Positions 53,414 through 62,527 of a stretch of DNA of 64,000 bases are shown here, in pieces. The DNA is taken from NCBI GenBank assembly GCA_024225635.1, contig JAAEMK010000787.1:26691-90690 (forward strand), in the 5' to 3' direction. Position 1 is the first letter of the stretch, and each line of letters starts with the position of its first letter. Source of the DNA: Desulfobacteraceae bacterium. GTDB taxonomy: Bacteria > Desulfobacterota > Desulfobacteria > Desulfobacterales > Desulfobacteraceae. The notes under the pieces are model-generated. The model saw nothing but the letters and a program-made list of their open reading frames with translations. It was not told where the DNA came from and ran no database searches. A program made the position numbers and the translations under genes.

Positions 53414-54021
53414 CCCCCTCTTTCCCTCCAAAACCCCATATCTGCCATCATCTATCCAGGCGAAAACCGCCCCCCTGAAAGTAATAGCCACAAATTCAAG
53501 ATATTGAAAAAAGGTATCATCATAACCCGGTTTACCCATTTTCTTATGGTATCTTTTTCATATTTCCAGACAAAATGTTATTTAATTTCCCCATAAAAAA
53601 ACCAATTATGAGAAAAATGTAATATCCGCGCCAATTAACGGCATATCGAAGAGAAGCACCGGGGCCCGGACTCGATGCCGGGAGGATTCAATGGGATGGC
53701 AGGGGCCTGCCATTAACACTCCCCGCGCATCCTGCTTTGGGAGAAACTGAAATTAACCCTGTATTTATGTAAAGAAACATGATAATTACGCCCCGGCGTT
53801 TCCTGGAAGCATGATCCCAATGCCCCCGGAGACATCACGTAACAAAGGGAACTTGAATAAGAGAAGTTGACGGAACAGCCCGCCTTTCAATTATATCAGG
53901 ATCATTTTGACAATTCGTGAATTTATGTGTGCCGTGCCCGGCTGGGAGCGGCGCGCTTTATTCATGCATGGATTAATATTTTTGCCGGGTTCCTGTTCAA
54001 CAGGTAATGTGGAGGTTAGAT
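53414..54021 (+). other. Noncoding leader region upstream of brnQ with two short hairpins
   Basis: No gene is seen in these 608 bases. Within about 53655 to 53770 two hairpins can be drawn: cccgg-actcgatg-ccggg and ggcag-gggc-ctgcc, followed by further G- and C-rich segments. The region would be a long 5' leader if brnQ is transcribed from its far end. I could not match it to a known riboswitch class. Confidence 0.4.
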
Positions 54022-55347
54022 TTGGTAGGGAAAGAAAAAAAAGATGTTGCGGTTGTCGGAGCGGCTCTTTTTGCGATGTTTTTTGGTGCGGGAAATTTGA
54101 TATTTCCATCAGCCCTGGGTTTTCATGCGGGTGACAACTGGCTTGTATGCGTGCTTGGCTTTTTTATGACCGGGGTTGGCCTGCCCATACTGGGAGTCAT
54201 TGCCGTTGCAAAGAACGAAGGTTCGTTTGACAGGCTGGCCGGGAAAGTCAGTCCAGGCTTTGCAAAGTTGCTTGGCGCCGTGATTGTCCTTTCCATCGGG
54301 CCTTTCCTTGCCATTCCAAGGACCGGCGCCACGGTATACGAAATAGGCGTCAAACCCTTGTTTCAAAATATGGACCCGTTACTGGTTTCGGCCATTTTCT
54401 TTTCCATCACATTGCTTTTTGCCCTCAGGCCGTCGGGCGTTGTTGATAAGATCGGTAAATATTTGACCCCGTTGCTGCTGCTGATCATCAGCATGATTGT
54501 CATCAAAGGTGTTGCAGCGCCCATGGGAATCCCTGTTGATACCGGTTTTACCCACCCGTTTTCAAAAGGCTTTTCCGAAGGGTATCAAACCATGGATGCC
54601 CTGGCTTCCATTCTGTTTGGGGGACTGGTGCTGGCCTCCCTGGGCCAAAAAGGATATACCGATCCCGGGAAGCAGATCAATATGGCCTGTCATGCCGGCT
54701 TGATCGCAGGGCTGGGTTTGATGTTCGTTTATGGAGGGCTGCTGTACCTGGGCGCCACGGGCAGCGGCAGTAATATGTTCCAGGCCGGTATCACCAAGGC
54801 GGATCTTCTCATCACCATTACCAATACCCTGTTCGGCCCCTACGGCCGCACCGCCATGTGCATTGCGGTTTCAGCGGCCTGCCTGACGACCTCCATCGGC
54901 TTGACCGCGGTTGTCGGCAACTATTTTGAAAAGGAAAGCAAGGGGAAATTAAGCTACCGGCTGGTTGTCCTTGTGACAACCGCATTCAGCATGGTGATCT
55001 CGGTGTGCGGTATCGAGAACATCATCAAATTTTCAATCCCCCTCCTGGTCATTGCATATCCGGTGGTCATTGTCCTGATCGTGCTCACCATTGCCTCCAG
55101 GAAAATCAGTTCGATTTTCTATCGCGGCGCGGTGACGGGCGCCCTGGTTGTGAGCGTTTTTGATGCGCTGGCCTATTTGAAGATCGACACGGGTCTTGCG
55201 GGTAAACTCATATCAAAACTGCCATTCTACGGGTCGGATTTCTCCTGGGTCATTCCCGCCTTCGCCTGCGCCCTGTTGATGGAACTGGTCATGAAAATAA
55301 CAAAGAAAGCACCCATCGGGAACCAGCCTGTGAATAATAATCCTTAA
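54022..55347 (+). CDS. brnQ: Branched-chain amino acid transporter, BrnQ/LivCS family
   Basis: The 441-residue protein is almost wholly hydrophobic with about twelve membrane helices and the family opening GAALFAMFFGAGNLIFPSAL. BrnQ proteins import leucine, isoleucine and valine with sodium or protons across the inner membrane. I chose the TTG at 54022 because GGAGG lies six bases before it; the ATG at 54007 would put that ribosome site inside the gene and add only five residues. The gene stands alone, followed by a strong hairpin and the convergent enolase-superfamily gene. The substrate is inferred from the family. Confidence 0.9.
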   Translation: MVGKEKKDVAVVGAALFAMFFGAGNLIFPSALGFHAGDNWLVCVLGFFMTGVGLPILGVIAVAKNEGSFDRLAGKVSPGFAKLLGAVIVLSIGPFLAIPRTGATVYEIGVKPLFQNMDPLLVSAIFFSITLLFALRPSGVVDKIGKYLTPLLLLIISMIVIKGVAAPMGIPVDTGFTHPFSKGFSEGYQTMDALASILFGGLVLASLGQKGYTDPGKQINMACHAGLIAGLGLMFVYGGLLYLGATGSGSNMFQAGITKADLLITITNTLFGPYGRTAMCIAVSAACLTTSIGLTAVVGNYFEKESKGKLSYRLVVLVTTAFSMVISVCGIENIIKFSIPLLVIAYPVVIVLIVLTIASRKISSIFYRGAVTGALVVSVFDALAYLKIDTGLAGKLISKLPFYGSDFSWVIPAFACALLMELVMKITKKAPIGNQPVNNNP

Positions 55348-55378
55348 GCGCTTTAACCAAAGGAAACCGTGGGACGAG

Positions 55379-55408
55379 ACCGGCGTTACCCCAAGGGGCA
55401 TCGCCGGT
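55379..55408 (+). terminator. Hairpin between convergent brnQ and enolase-superfamily genes
   Basis: The stem accggcg/cgccggt encloses a second stem cccc-aa-gggg. It lies 32 bases after the brnQ stop and 38 bases beyond the stop of the opposing gene, so it may serve both directions. Confidence 0.65.
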
Positions 55409-55445
55409 TTCAAGTTTCCCTTGGCCCTGGGAACGGCGGGGGGGA

Positions 55446-56699
55446 TTACTGATTTTTGTTCACCCCGTATTTATTTCTGTTGTATTGAAGCTTTAAGGCG
55501 TTTATCATGCCCTTGTCCCTGATGGTATGAAAGATCAGTTTGCGCCTGTTCATGTGAAAGAACCGCTTTCCATATTTTTTCAGCTGATCCTGATCGATCT
55601 CAAATCCCAGGCCGTCAAGGGCCGGGGGCCTCATGAATCCATTGTCGTGGGCAAAGGGTTTTCTCAACAGGCCGTCCCGTTTTTCAATGGTCCATGACGG
55701 GGGGTCCAGGGGATATTCAAGGGGTTTGACGCCATTGAAACCGCTTGCCAGCATCACCTGAAGGTTCACGGCAAAACCGATGCCGTTGGTCCAGGTATGG
55801 GGAGTAAACCCGAGGCCGTTTTCCCGGCAGCATTCGGCGATATCCAGGGTCTGCTTGATTCCGCCGGTCATGATACTGTCCGGCTGGAAGATGTCGTAGC
55901 ATTTTCTTTCGATCATCATCTTGAGTTCAGGATAACCGTTGGTGTGGATCTCCCCCCCGGTGATGGGCACCCTGCTGTAGCCGGTCAGTTCGGTCAAGGC
56001 GTCAAAGTCGTCCATGGGCAGCGGTTCTTCGAGCCATGAAACCCCCAGGTCATGGCAGGCATCGGCAAAATACATGGCGCGGCCAAGATCCCACAGGGGG
56101 GCATCGTTGACAATGGTTACCCGCCAGCCCTGGTTGGCGTCCACTCCGATTTTCATCTTATGGCCAACGGCCTTGGCAACCGCTTCAACCTGCCTGACAT
56201 CTTCCGTCCTGTCGAAATCATGAACCCTGAGCTTAATGGTCCTGAATCCTTCTTCATAACGCTTTTCCGCTTCCTCGATGCGCTTTTCAGCGGATTTGAT
56301 CTCTCCCGTGGAAGCATAGAGCTCCACCGGCCTGGTTCCGCCGCCGAAAAGTTCATACACCGATTTGCGTTCAATCTTTCCACGGATATCCCAGAACGCG
56401 GGTTCGATCCAGTTGGCCCGGACGCCCAGGTAGGAAACCTCCCTGAGCCTCTGGAGAACGAGATCCATATCCAGGGCATCCACACCTATGAGGTAAGGAG
56501 CGATCAGCTCTCCCAGCCCCTGCCTTTCATTTGAGATGGCAGGACCTGCGGAATATCCTTCAACACCGCTTTTGGTGACCATGCGGATCAGGTCAAACCT
56601 GTTGTCGGTTGAGGGATATCCGGGAATCCAGCTGGGATAGAATGTTTTTTTCAAGGGGATGCGGACATGATACAATTCGATCTCTGAAATGATGCTCAT
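55446..56699 (-). CDS. Enolase-superfamily enzyme, mandelate racemase/muconate lactonizing type
   Basis: The 417-residue protein has an N-terminal capping domain and a barrel with superfamily residues at expected places: IKLRVHD at about residue 154 (Lys followed two positions later by Arg), GVDANQGW at about 185, WLEEPLP at about 221, GGEIHTNG at about 247, QPDSIMTGG at about 273 and TPHTWTNGIG at about 298. The Asp, Glu and Glu would bind Mg2+, and the Lys and the later His are candidate acid/base residues. These enzymes abstract a proton alpha to a carboxylate, as in sugar-acid dehydratases and racemases. The substrate cannot be told from sequence. A zinc alcohol dehydrogenase is divergently encoded 0.4 kb away. 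Confidence 0.88.
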   Translation of the reverse strand: MSIISEIELYHVRIPLKKTFYPSWIPGYPSTDNRFDLIRMVTKSGVEGYSAGPAISNERQGLGELIAPYLIGVDALDMDLVLQRLREVSYLGVRANWIEPAFWDIRGKIERKSVYELFGGGTRPVELYASTGEIKSAEKRIEEAEKRYEEGFRTIKLRVHDFDRTEDVRQVEAVAKAVGHKMKIGVDANQGWRVTIVNDAPLWDLGRAMYFADACHDLGVSWLEEPLPMDDFDALTELTGYSRVPITGGEIHTNGYPELKMMIERKCYDIFQPDSIMTGGIKQTLDIAECCRENGLGFTPHTWTNGIGFAVNLQVMLASGFNGVKPLEYPLDPPSWTIEKRDGLLRKPFAHDNGFMRPPALDGLGFEIDQDQLKKYGKRFFHMNRRKLIFHTIRDKGMINALKLQYNRNKYGVNKNQ

Positions 56700-56977
56700 C
56701 TGATACTCCTTCTCATATGTTCTTCATGAAATAAAACTATTCTTTCAATGCTCGTTTCGCTCTTTAAGAATTACAGGTCAGTGCGGATTGCGGCAGGTTG
56801 TCTCCTCTTTCTTCATAAGTATAGTTATCATAGCTCCAACGTTTCAGTTTCCATGATCCGTGGTCCGATCAATGGCCCCATTCCTTTTCCTTCTAGACAA
56901 CCACCGCTTTTTAAAATAATGAAAGCGGCATACGCTCTATACAAAGAGTTCTTCAAAAAATCAATCAGGAAAAGAAA
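56700..56977. other. Divergent intergenic region without a recognisable gene
   Basis: This AT-rich region lies between the enolase-superfamily gene (minus) and the short frame and dehydrogenase (plus). It must hold their promoters. No repeat, RNA gene or clear promoter was recognised. Confidence 0.4.
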
Positions 56978-57091
56978 ATGAACGTAAAAGCAGGGACTTT
57001 TCCCATTGTCAGGAAGGCCGAAACCCTTGACCATTTTGAAATCGTGAAGACTATAAATGATAGAGGCATGACCTCTCAATGGACCAACTGA
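56978..57091 (+). CDS. Possible 37-residue peptide upstream of the alcohol dehydrogenase
   Basis: An ATG at 56978, with AGGAAAAG directly upstream, opens a frame for MNVKAGTFPIVRKAETLDHF and 17 more residues, ending 19 bases before the dehydrogenase start. It could be a genuine small protein, a leader peptide or chance. No similarity is recognised and it has no signal or membrane segment. Confidence 0.3.
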   Translation: MNVKAGTFPIVRKAETLDHFEIVKTINDRGMTSQWTN

Positions 57092-57110
57092 AATGGGAGG
57101 CATAGGAAAA

Positions 57111-58136
57111 ATGAAGGCAATGGTATTGAACAGGCTCAGTCAACTCCATGGGAATCCAACCCCGCTGGACCCCATGGAAGTTCCGGTTCCAATTCCGGGA
57201 GAGCAGGAAATATTGGTGAAAGTATCGGCCTGCGGGGTGTGCCATACGGAACTGGACGAGATCGAGGGCAGAACCCCTCCCCCGCATCTGCCGGTCATTC
57301 CGGGCCATCAGGTGATCGGGCACGTGGAGGAAACAGGCGGTAAGGCCAACCGGTTCAAGCCGGGAGAAAGGGTCGGCATCGCCTGGATCTATTCAGCCTG
57401 TGGGAAATGCAAATTCTGCCGCAACGGCAAGGAAAACCTGTGCCCCGATTTCAAGGCCACGGGCCGGGACGCCAATGGCGGATATGCCCGGTACATGGTT
57501 GTTCCGGAGGACTTTGCCTACCCCGTTCCGGAGATCTTTTCCGACTCCGAGGCCGCGCCGCTCCTGTGCGCGGGGGCAATCGGCTACCGGGCCCTGGGAC
57601 TGACGGGTATCAGGGACGGGCAGAACCTGGGCCTGACCGGTTTTGGGGCGTCGGGCCACCTGGTCCTGATGATGGCAAGACATCTATACCCGGACACCCG
57701 GGTGTTCGTATTTGCCAGGAACCCAAAAGAAAGAGCGTTCTCAAGGGAGCTGGGGGCGGTATGGGCCGGGGAGATAGACGAGGCATCCCCCCAAAAGCTT
57801 GACGGCATCATCGACACCACCCCCATGTGGAAACCGGTTGTTGAAGCATTGAAGAATCTGGAGCCGGGGGGCAGACTGGTCATCAATGCGATCCGGAAGG
57901 AGAACTCAGACAGGAACTATCTTCTGAATCTTGATTATACCCGCCATCTCTGGCAGGAAAAGGAGATCAAAAGCGTTGCCAACATCTGCCGGAAGGACGT
58001 CGGGGAGTTCCTGGCCCTGGCGGCCTGGATGGCCCTGAAACCGGAGGTTCAGGAATTTCCACTGGAAGAGGCGAACACGGCCCTGGTGGAACTCAGGACC
58101 AGACGAATCCGAGGGGCTAAAGTCCTGAGAATTTAG
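57111..58136 (+). CDS. Zinc-dependent alcohol dehydrogenase, MDR family
   Basis: The 341-residue protein starts at ATG 57111, ten bases after GGGAGG; an earlier in-frame ATG would contain that site. The catalytic zinc motif is in SACGVCHTELD and the following GHQVIGHVEE, where the usual GHE is GHQ. The structural zinc loop has CGKCKFCRNGKENLC with four cysteines. The nucleotide-binding turn is LTGFGASGH, in place of the common GxGGLGH. The layout resembles the AdhA-like branch of single-domain NAD(P)-dependent dehydrogenases. The substrate is unknown; the neighbour on the other strand is a sugar-acid-type enzyme. Confidence 0.9.
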   Translation: MKAMVLNRLSQLHGNPTPLDPMEVPVPIPGEQEILVKVSACGVCHTELDEIEGRTPPPHLPVIPGHQVIGHVEETGGKANRFKPGERVGIAWIYSACGKCKFCRNGKENLCPDFKATGRDANGGYARYMVVPEDFAYPVPEIFSDSEAAPLLCAGAIGYRALGLTGIRDGQNLGLTGFGASGHLVLMMARHLYPDTRVFVFARNPKERAFSRELGAVWAGEIDEASPQKLDGIIDTTPMWKPVVEALKNLEPGGRLVINAIRKENSDRNYLLNLDYTRHLWQEKEIKSVANICRKDVGEFLALAAWMALKPEVQEFPLEEANTALVELRTRRIRGAKVLRI

Positions 58137-58381
58137 CCCTGCCGAACTCAGGTCAGTCAAGGGAAAGCCGATATAAAAGTTGCAACGGTCTTGACAGAAC
58201 TATTGGAATCGGTCATAAAAAACCAAATATAATAACAGGAAACGGATAAAAAACCATGACCAGGGGCAACCGGCATCATACAGCAACGGGATTCATCGAT
58301 CTTTCCAGATCGTGCAGCCACCATTGCCATATGCACGGGAGCGCCCTTTTGTAGTCAATATAGTCAAAATATATATTTTCT
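58137..58381 (+). other. Leader region of the MATE gene with hairpins
   Basis: No gene is seen in these 245 bases. A perfect hairpin cgatct-ttcc-agatcg lies near 58298-58313, and a short gggagcgccc element followed by TTTT lies near 58340-58354. The region ends directly in the intrinsic terminator at 58382. It might fold into an RNA that controls that terminator, but no riboswitch class was recognised. Confidence 0.35.
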
Positions 58382-58417
58382 AAAAGCCCGCTCCGATCAG
58401 GAAGCGGGCTTTTTTTT
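58382..58417 (+). terminator. Intrinsic terminator 11 bases before the MATE start codon
   Basis: An 11-bp stem (aaaagcccgct with agcgggctttt), a ten-base loop and a run of eight or more T form a textbook rho-independent terminator. It ends only about ten bases before the ATG of the MATE gene and directly abuts its GGAG ribosome site. It either ends the dehydrogenase transcript with the MATE promoter overlapping it, or acts as an attenuator. Confidence 0.9.
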
Positions 58418-58427
58418 GGAGTAAAAT

Positions 58428-59801
58428 ATGGGTTTCATGGAAAAAAAATATCTTAATCAAACCAACATGGATTTCATCAACCTGCTGTTCAAGCTGGCCC
58501 TGCCGATCATTTTCCAGAATTTCCTCAATTCATCCATGGCTCTCATGGATACCTTGATGATCGGTCAATTAAACGAGACCGCCATTGCCGCCGTGGGCAT
58601 CGCCAACCAGTTTGTCTTTATTTTTATCATTGTACAGTTCGGCATCCACAGCGGGGTGTCCATATTTACCGCGCAATACTGGGGAAAGAGGGATTCAGCC
58701 AACATCAAAAAGCTTGTGGGAATCGGCCTCATGGCCGGTCTTTCCGTCTGTTCCCTGTTCACCTTTGGGGCCCTGGCGACACCGGACACCCTGATAGGCC
58801 TGTTTTCCAAAGACACCGAGGTGGTTCGCCTGGGTTCGGGATATTTGCGAATCGTGGGGGTGAGTTTTGTGATATCCGTGGTGACCTATTCCTATACCAA
58901 TAACCTGAGAAGCATGGGGATCGTCAAGCTTCCCATGTACGCAAGCATGATCGCCGTGACCCTCAATATTGTCCTGAACTACATCCTGATATTCGGGAAA
59001 CTGGGATTCCCCGCACTAGGCGTCAACGGCGCGGCCATTGCCACCTGTATTTCACGGTTTACTGAAGGATTTGTCCTGGTCGGCATCGTCTATTGCAAAA
59101 AGTACCCCATTGCCGCCGGGATTTCGGAAATGCTGGATTTTGACTACCCGTTTTTCAAAAGAATTTTCAGGACATGCTGGCCCGTGTTCCTGAACGAGTT
59201 CTTCTGGGTGACCGGCATCAGCCTGTACAATCTTGTATATGCAAGGATCGGCACTGAATCCATTGCAGCGGTCAATATCGTTGCATCCATTGAAAATTTC
59301 ATGCTGATTCCTTTCTTAGGCATGTTCCATGCCGGCGCCATCATCATCGGCAACACCATCGGGTCCGGCAGGAATGATGAAGCATACCTGTACGGCAAGT
59401 ACATCCTGATGCTCCAGTTTGTCATGGCAGTCTTTGCCGGCGCTATCATGATCCTGTCCAGGGATGTGGTTCTCTCATTTTACAAGGTTTCCGAAGGGGC
59501 GTACATGAACGCCCATCACCTGATGTTCGTGGCGGGCGCGGTACTGTGTATCAAGATCACCAATTTCACCAATGTGGTCAGTGTGTTAAGGGGCGGCGGC
59601 GATACCCGTTTCGGATTTCTGCTGGATCTCACCGGCGTCTGGTGCATCGGGGTTCCCATGGCGTTCTTCGGCGCTTTTATCCTGCACCTGCCGGTGTACT
59701 GGGTCATGGCTCTGGTTGTCACGGAAGAAATTTACAAGCTCTGCCTCGGAATTCCACGATTTTTATCCCGCAAATGGATAAGAAACCTCGTAAATAAATA
59801 A
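58428..59801 (+). CDS. MATE-family efflux transporter
   Basis: The 457-residue protein has about twelve membrane helices and the family's N-terminal pattern, with LALPIIFQNFLNSSMALMDTLMIGQL and VQFGIHSGVSIFTAQYWGKRD. The halves are repeated (second-half start FKRIFRTCWPVFLNEFFW). MATE proteins export cationic drugs or metabolites by exchange with Na+ or H+. The start at 58428 has TTGGAG eight bases upstream. The gene appears to be a single transcription unit between a terminator-like element ahead of it and a hairpin after it. The substrate is unknown. Confidence 0.9.
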   Translation: MGFMEKKYLNQTNMDFINLLFKLALPIIFQNFLNSSMALMDTLMIGQLNETAIAAVGIANQFVFIFIIVQFGIHSGVSIFTAQYWGKRDSANIKKLVGIGLMAGLSVCSLFTFGALATPDTLIGLFSKDTEVVRLGSGYLRIVGVSFVISVVTYSYTNNLRSMGIVKLPMYASMIAVTLNIVLNYILIFGKLGFPALGVNGAAIATCISRFTEGFVLVGIVYCKKYPIAAGISEMLDFDYPFFKRIFRTCWPVFLNEFFWVTGISLYNLVYARIGTESIAAVNIVASIENFMLIPFLGMFHAGAIIIGNTIGSGRNDEAYLYGKYILMLQFVMAVFAGAIMILSRDVVLSFYKVSEGAYMNAHHLMFVAGAVLCIKITNFTNVVSVLRGGGDTRFGFLLDLTGVWCIGVPMAFFGAFILHLPVYWVMALVVTEEIYKLCLGIPRFLSRKWIRNLVNK

Positions 59802-60109
59802 TCAAAGCTCCCGGCTATTTTCGTTTGACAGGCTGAATTGATTGGGCTAAAGGGGTGGGAGAAAAAGATCTCCGGCCCCTTTGCCCAGGTAAAGCCCGGA
59901 AATGGTTGTGGCACCCTCGCAATTTCCTGTCCACCGTGAACCTGTCCCGGAAAAAGTTGAAAGGCGATCAAGACTCCATGGCTGATTCTTCACCGTTCAT
60001 GGGGTGCACCGGACCAACCGTCCCCGTTTCATGGCGCCATTGCATTTGGCAATGGTGGGGCCGGGGGTTGTAAGGAGTGCCGAAAATTATTATTATTTAG
60101 GAATTGGTT
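59802..60109 (+). other. Noncoding region between MATE and the DUF3100 operon
   Basis: No gene is seen in these 308 bases. They hold the hairpin listed at 59849, a second short stem ccattgc-atttg-gcaatgg near 60034-60053, and must contain the promoter of the downstream four-gene operon. Confidence 0.45.
59849..59882 (+). terminator. Hairpin after the MATE gene
   Basis: The stem aaagggg/cccctttt-like arm at 59849-59882 encloses a second stem ggag/ctcc with an A-rich loop, 48 bases after the stop codon. It lacks a long T-run but is the likely transcript end. Confidence 0.55.
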
Positions 60110-60910
60110 ATGACAGACGCTATTAAAAATGTAAAAGTGCACCTGATCGTCCTCGGGCTCGTTGTCGCCTCCGAGCTCATCGGCATCCTCACGTTCAACG
60201 TAGGGCCAGGCAAGCTGGTGCTTCTGCCCATGCTGTACGCCGTATTTATCGGCGCGTTTTTCGGCCCGGATTTTCTCAAGATCGTGAAACAGAAAGACAT
60301 GGTGGAGGCAAGTTCCCTGGTGGGCCTCACCCTGCTGCTGCTCATGGCGCGCTACGGCACCCTGGTCGGCCCGAAATTCTTTGAGATCCTGAGCGCGGGT
60401 CCGGCTTTGCTCCTCCAGGAACTCGGCAACATCGGCACCCTGCTCATCGGTATTCCCCTGGCCATGTTCATCGGCCTGAAACGGGAATCCATCGGGGCCG
60501 CCCACTCCATTGCCAGGGAACCCAACGTGGCCCTTATCGGCGAGATCTACGGCCTTGACACGGCGGAGGGACGGGGCGTCATGGGTGTCTACATCTGCGG
60601 CACCGTGTTCGGCACCATCTTCTACGGCCTCATGGCCTCGTTCATGTCCATGATGGATATTTTCCATCCCTATGCCCTTGCCATGGCGTCGGGGGTCGGC
60701 AGCGCCAGCATGATGACCGCCACCGTCGGCAGCCTGAGCGCCATCTATCCCGACATGGCGGAAAAGATCCAGGCATTCGGCGTGGCCAGCAACACCCTGT
60801 CCGGGCTTGACGGCGTATACATGTCCATGCTCATTGCCCTGCCCCTTTCCAACAGACTTTACGATGCCATCTACCGCCTGAAATTCGGCAGGCTTGCCAA
60901 GGAGAACTAG
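60110..60910 (+). CDS. DUF3100-type membrane protein
   Basis: The 266-residue protein starts at ATG 60110, seven bases after TTAGGA; the frame also has a TTG two codons earlier. It has about seven or eight hydrophobic helices, with small-residue-rich turns such as GKLVLLPMLYAVFIG, YGTLVGPKFFEIL and MASGVGSASMMTATVGSLS, which are typical of this uncharacterised transporter-like family. It is followed three bases later by a second membrane protein, then by an amidohydrolase and a serine dehydratase, so the pair is plausibly an uptake system for an amino-acid derivative. The transport role is inferred, not shown. Confidence 0.82.
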   Translation: MTDAIKNVKVHLIVLGLVVASELIGILTFNVGPGKLVLLPMLYAVFIGAFFGPDFLKIVKQKDMVEASSLVGLTLLLLMARYGTLVGPKFFEILSAGPALLLQELGNIGTLLIGIPLAMFIGLKRESIGAAHSIAREPNVALIGEIYGLDTAEGRGVMGVYICGTVFGTIFYGLMASFMSMMDIFHPYALAMASGVGSASMMTATVGSLSAIYPDMAEKIQAFGVASNTLSGLDGVYMSMLIALPLSNRLYDAIYRLKFGRLAKEN

Positions 60911-60913
60911 AAA

Positions 60914-61363
60914 ATGAACAAATTAATTGAATCCGCCATTGTCCTGGTGCTGGTGGCCGCCATCACCCTGGTCGGCAACACCATCGGCTACAAATTCGGC
61001 CTGGTTGAGGCCCTGCCCGGCATGCTTGTCCTGCTTGGCATCTGCTTTGCCGGCATCCTTGCCAACCGGTTCGTCTGGAGCAAGCTTCCCACGGTTCTCT
61101 ACGTGGTCACCCTGGGCATGGTCATCACCCTGCCCGGCTTTCCCGGCTCGGAAACCTTTTCCGCCTGGGTGGGCAAGGTTAATTTCCTGGCCCTCACCAC
61201 CCCCATCCTCGCCTATGCGGGCGTTGGCATCGGCAAGGATATCAACAGCCTCAGGCAGACGGGATGGCGGATCGTTGTGGTCAGCCTGGTTGTCATGGCC
61301 TCCACCTTCATTGCCTCGGCAGGCATCTCAAACGTGGTCCTGAAGTTTTTGGGAGAGATTTAA
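60914..61363 (+). CDS. Small membrane protein, partner of the DUF3100 protein
   Basis: The 149-residue protein has four to five membrane helices (IVLVLVAAITLVGNTIGY, MLVLLGICFAGILANRFV, TVLYVVTLGMVITLPGF and VVVSLVVMASTFIASAGI) and a GVGIGKDINSLRQTGWR loop. It starts three bases after the DUF3100 stop and its stop TAA abuts the ATG of the amidohydrolase, so it is translationally coupled on both sides. Its size and helix content suggest the missing part of a two-subunit permease. No stand-alone function is recognised. Confidence 0.8.
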   Translation: MNKLIESAIVLVLVAAITLVGNTIGYKFGLVEALPGMLVLLGICFAGILANRFVWSKLPTVLYVVTLGMVITLPGFPGSETFSAWVGKVNFLALTTPILAYAGVGIGKDINSLRQTGWRIVVVSLVVMASTFIASAGISNVVLKFLGEI

Positions 61364-62509
61364 ATGAACCTGAACCCCACCATTGTGGAATATTTTGATG
61401 ACCTCAAGGCGATCCGCCGCAAGCTGCACACCTTTCCTGAGATCGGCACCCAAACCGTGGAAACCGCAGCGTTCATCAAGTCCCGGCTGGACGAGTACGG
61501 CATCGGCCATGAAGATATCGGTGAGAATTCCGTGATCGCAAGGGTTGAAGGACGCGCTTCCGGCAAAACGGTTGCTTTCAGGGCCGACATCGACGGCCTT
61601 GAGATCAGTGAGAAGAACGACTTTTCCCACCGCTCCGAAACCTGCGGCAAAATGCACGCCTGCGGCCACGACGGCCATGCCGCCACCCTGCTGGGCCTTG
61701 CCCGGTATATTTCCACCCACAGGGAGTTCGACGGCGCCGTGCTGCTGCTCTTCCAGTCCGGGGAAGAGGGATACGGCGGAGCCCTCAAGATCATCGGGGA
61801 CGGCCTGTTTGACAAGTACGACATCGATTACATGTTCGGCTACCACAACTGGCCGGGCATGGCAACCGGCCAAATCGCCGTACACCCCGGCCCATGCATG
61901 GCCTCGGAAGACCGCTTCGACATCATTGTCACCGGCAGGAGCGGCCATGCCTCCATGCCCCACGGCTGCATCGAACCATTCGCCCCCGTGGCCGACATCA
62001 TCAAGGGAGCACAGTCCATTATAGCCCGCAAGGTGCCCTCCCATGACCGGGCCGTGGTGAGCATCACCCAGGTCCACGGCGGCAGCGCCTACAACATCAT
62101 CCCGGACAGCGTGACCATACGGGGCAACGTCCGCACCTGCAACCCCGGGGTGCAGGACATGGTGGAGGACTCCCTCAGGGAAATCATCGACGGTGTTTCC
62201 AAAATGTACGGCGTTGAAACCGAATTTACTTACAACCGCCTGCATCCGGTGCTCGTGAACCAGACGCCCGGGATCGGCGTCCGGGCCGGTGAAGCCGTTG
62301 CGGGCAAAGGCAACGTCGTCACCGACATCCTTTCGGCCATGGGCTCCGAGGATTACGCCTTTTACATGGAGAAGACCAAGGGGTGCTTTATGTGGATCGG
62401 CAACGGCGAGGAATCGCCCCTGCTCCACAACAGCCGCTACGACTTCAACGACGAGCTGCTGCTCGTGGGGGCAAGCCTCTTTGTCGCTTTGATTGACGAA
62501 CTCCTTTAA
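61364..62509 (+). CDS. M20-family metal-dependent amidohydrolase (hippurate hydrolase-like)
   Basis: The 381-residue enzyme shows the family's metal and catalytic motifs: AFRADIDGL, HACGHDGHAATLLGLA, QSGEEGYGG, the YHNWPGMATGQ dimetal histidine region, a lid domain starting at SGHASMPHGC, and SEDYAFYME near the end. Such enzymes release an amino acid from an N-acyl form (N-acetyl amino acid deacetylase, hippurate or IAA-conjugate hydrolase). It has no signal peptide, so it acts in the cytoplasm. Placed between putative permease genes and L-serine dehydratase, it may release serine from an N-acylated form; that substrate is inferred from the operon only. Confidence 0.92.
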   Translation: MNLNPTIVEYFDDLKAIRRKLHTFPEIGTQTVETAAFIKSRLDEYGIGHEDIGENSVIARVEGRASGKTVAFRADIDGLEISEKNDFSHRSETCGKMHACGHDGHAATLLGLARYISTHREFDGAVLLLFQSGEEGYGGALKIIGDGLFDKYDIDYMFGYHNWPGMATGQIAVHPGPCMASEDRFDIIVTGRSGHASMPHGCIEPFAPVADIIKGAQSIIARKVPSHDRAVVSITQVHGGSAYNIIPDSVTIRGNVRTCNPGVQDMVEDSLREIIDGVSKMYGVETEFTYNRLHPVLVNQTPGIGVRAGEAVAGKGNVVTDILSAMGSEDYAFYMEKTKGCFMWIGNGEESPLLHNSRYDFNDELLLVGASLFVALIDELL

Positions 62510-62527
62510 CGGATAAGGAAAAAACAG

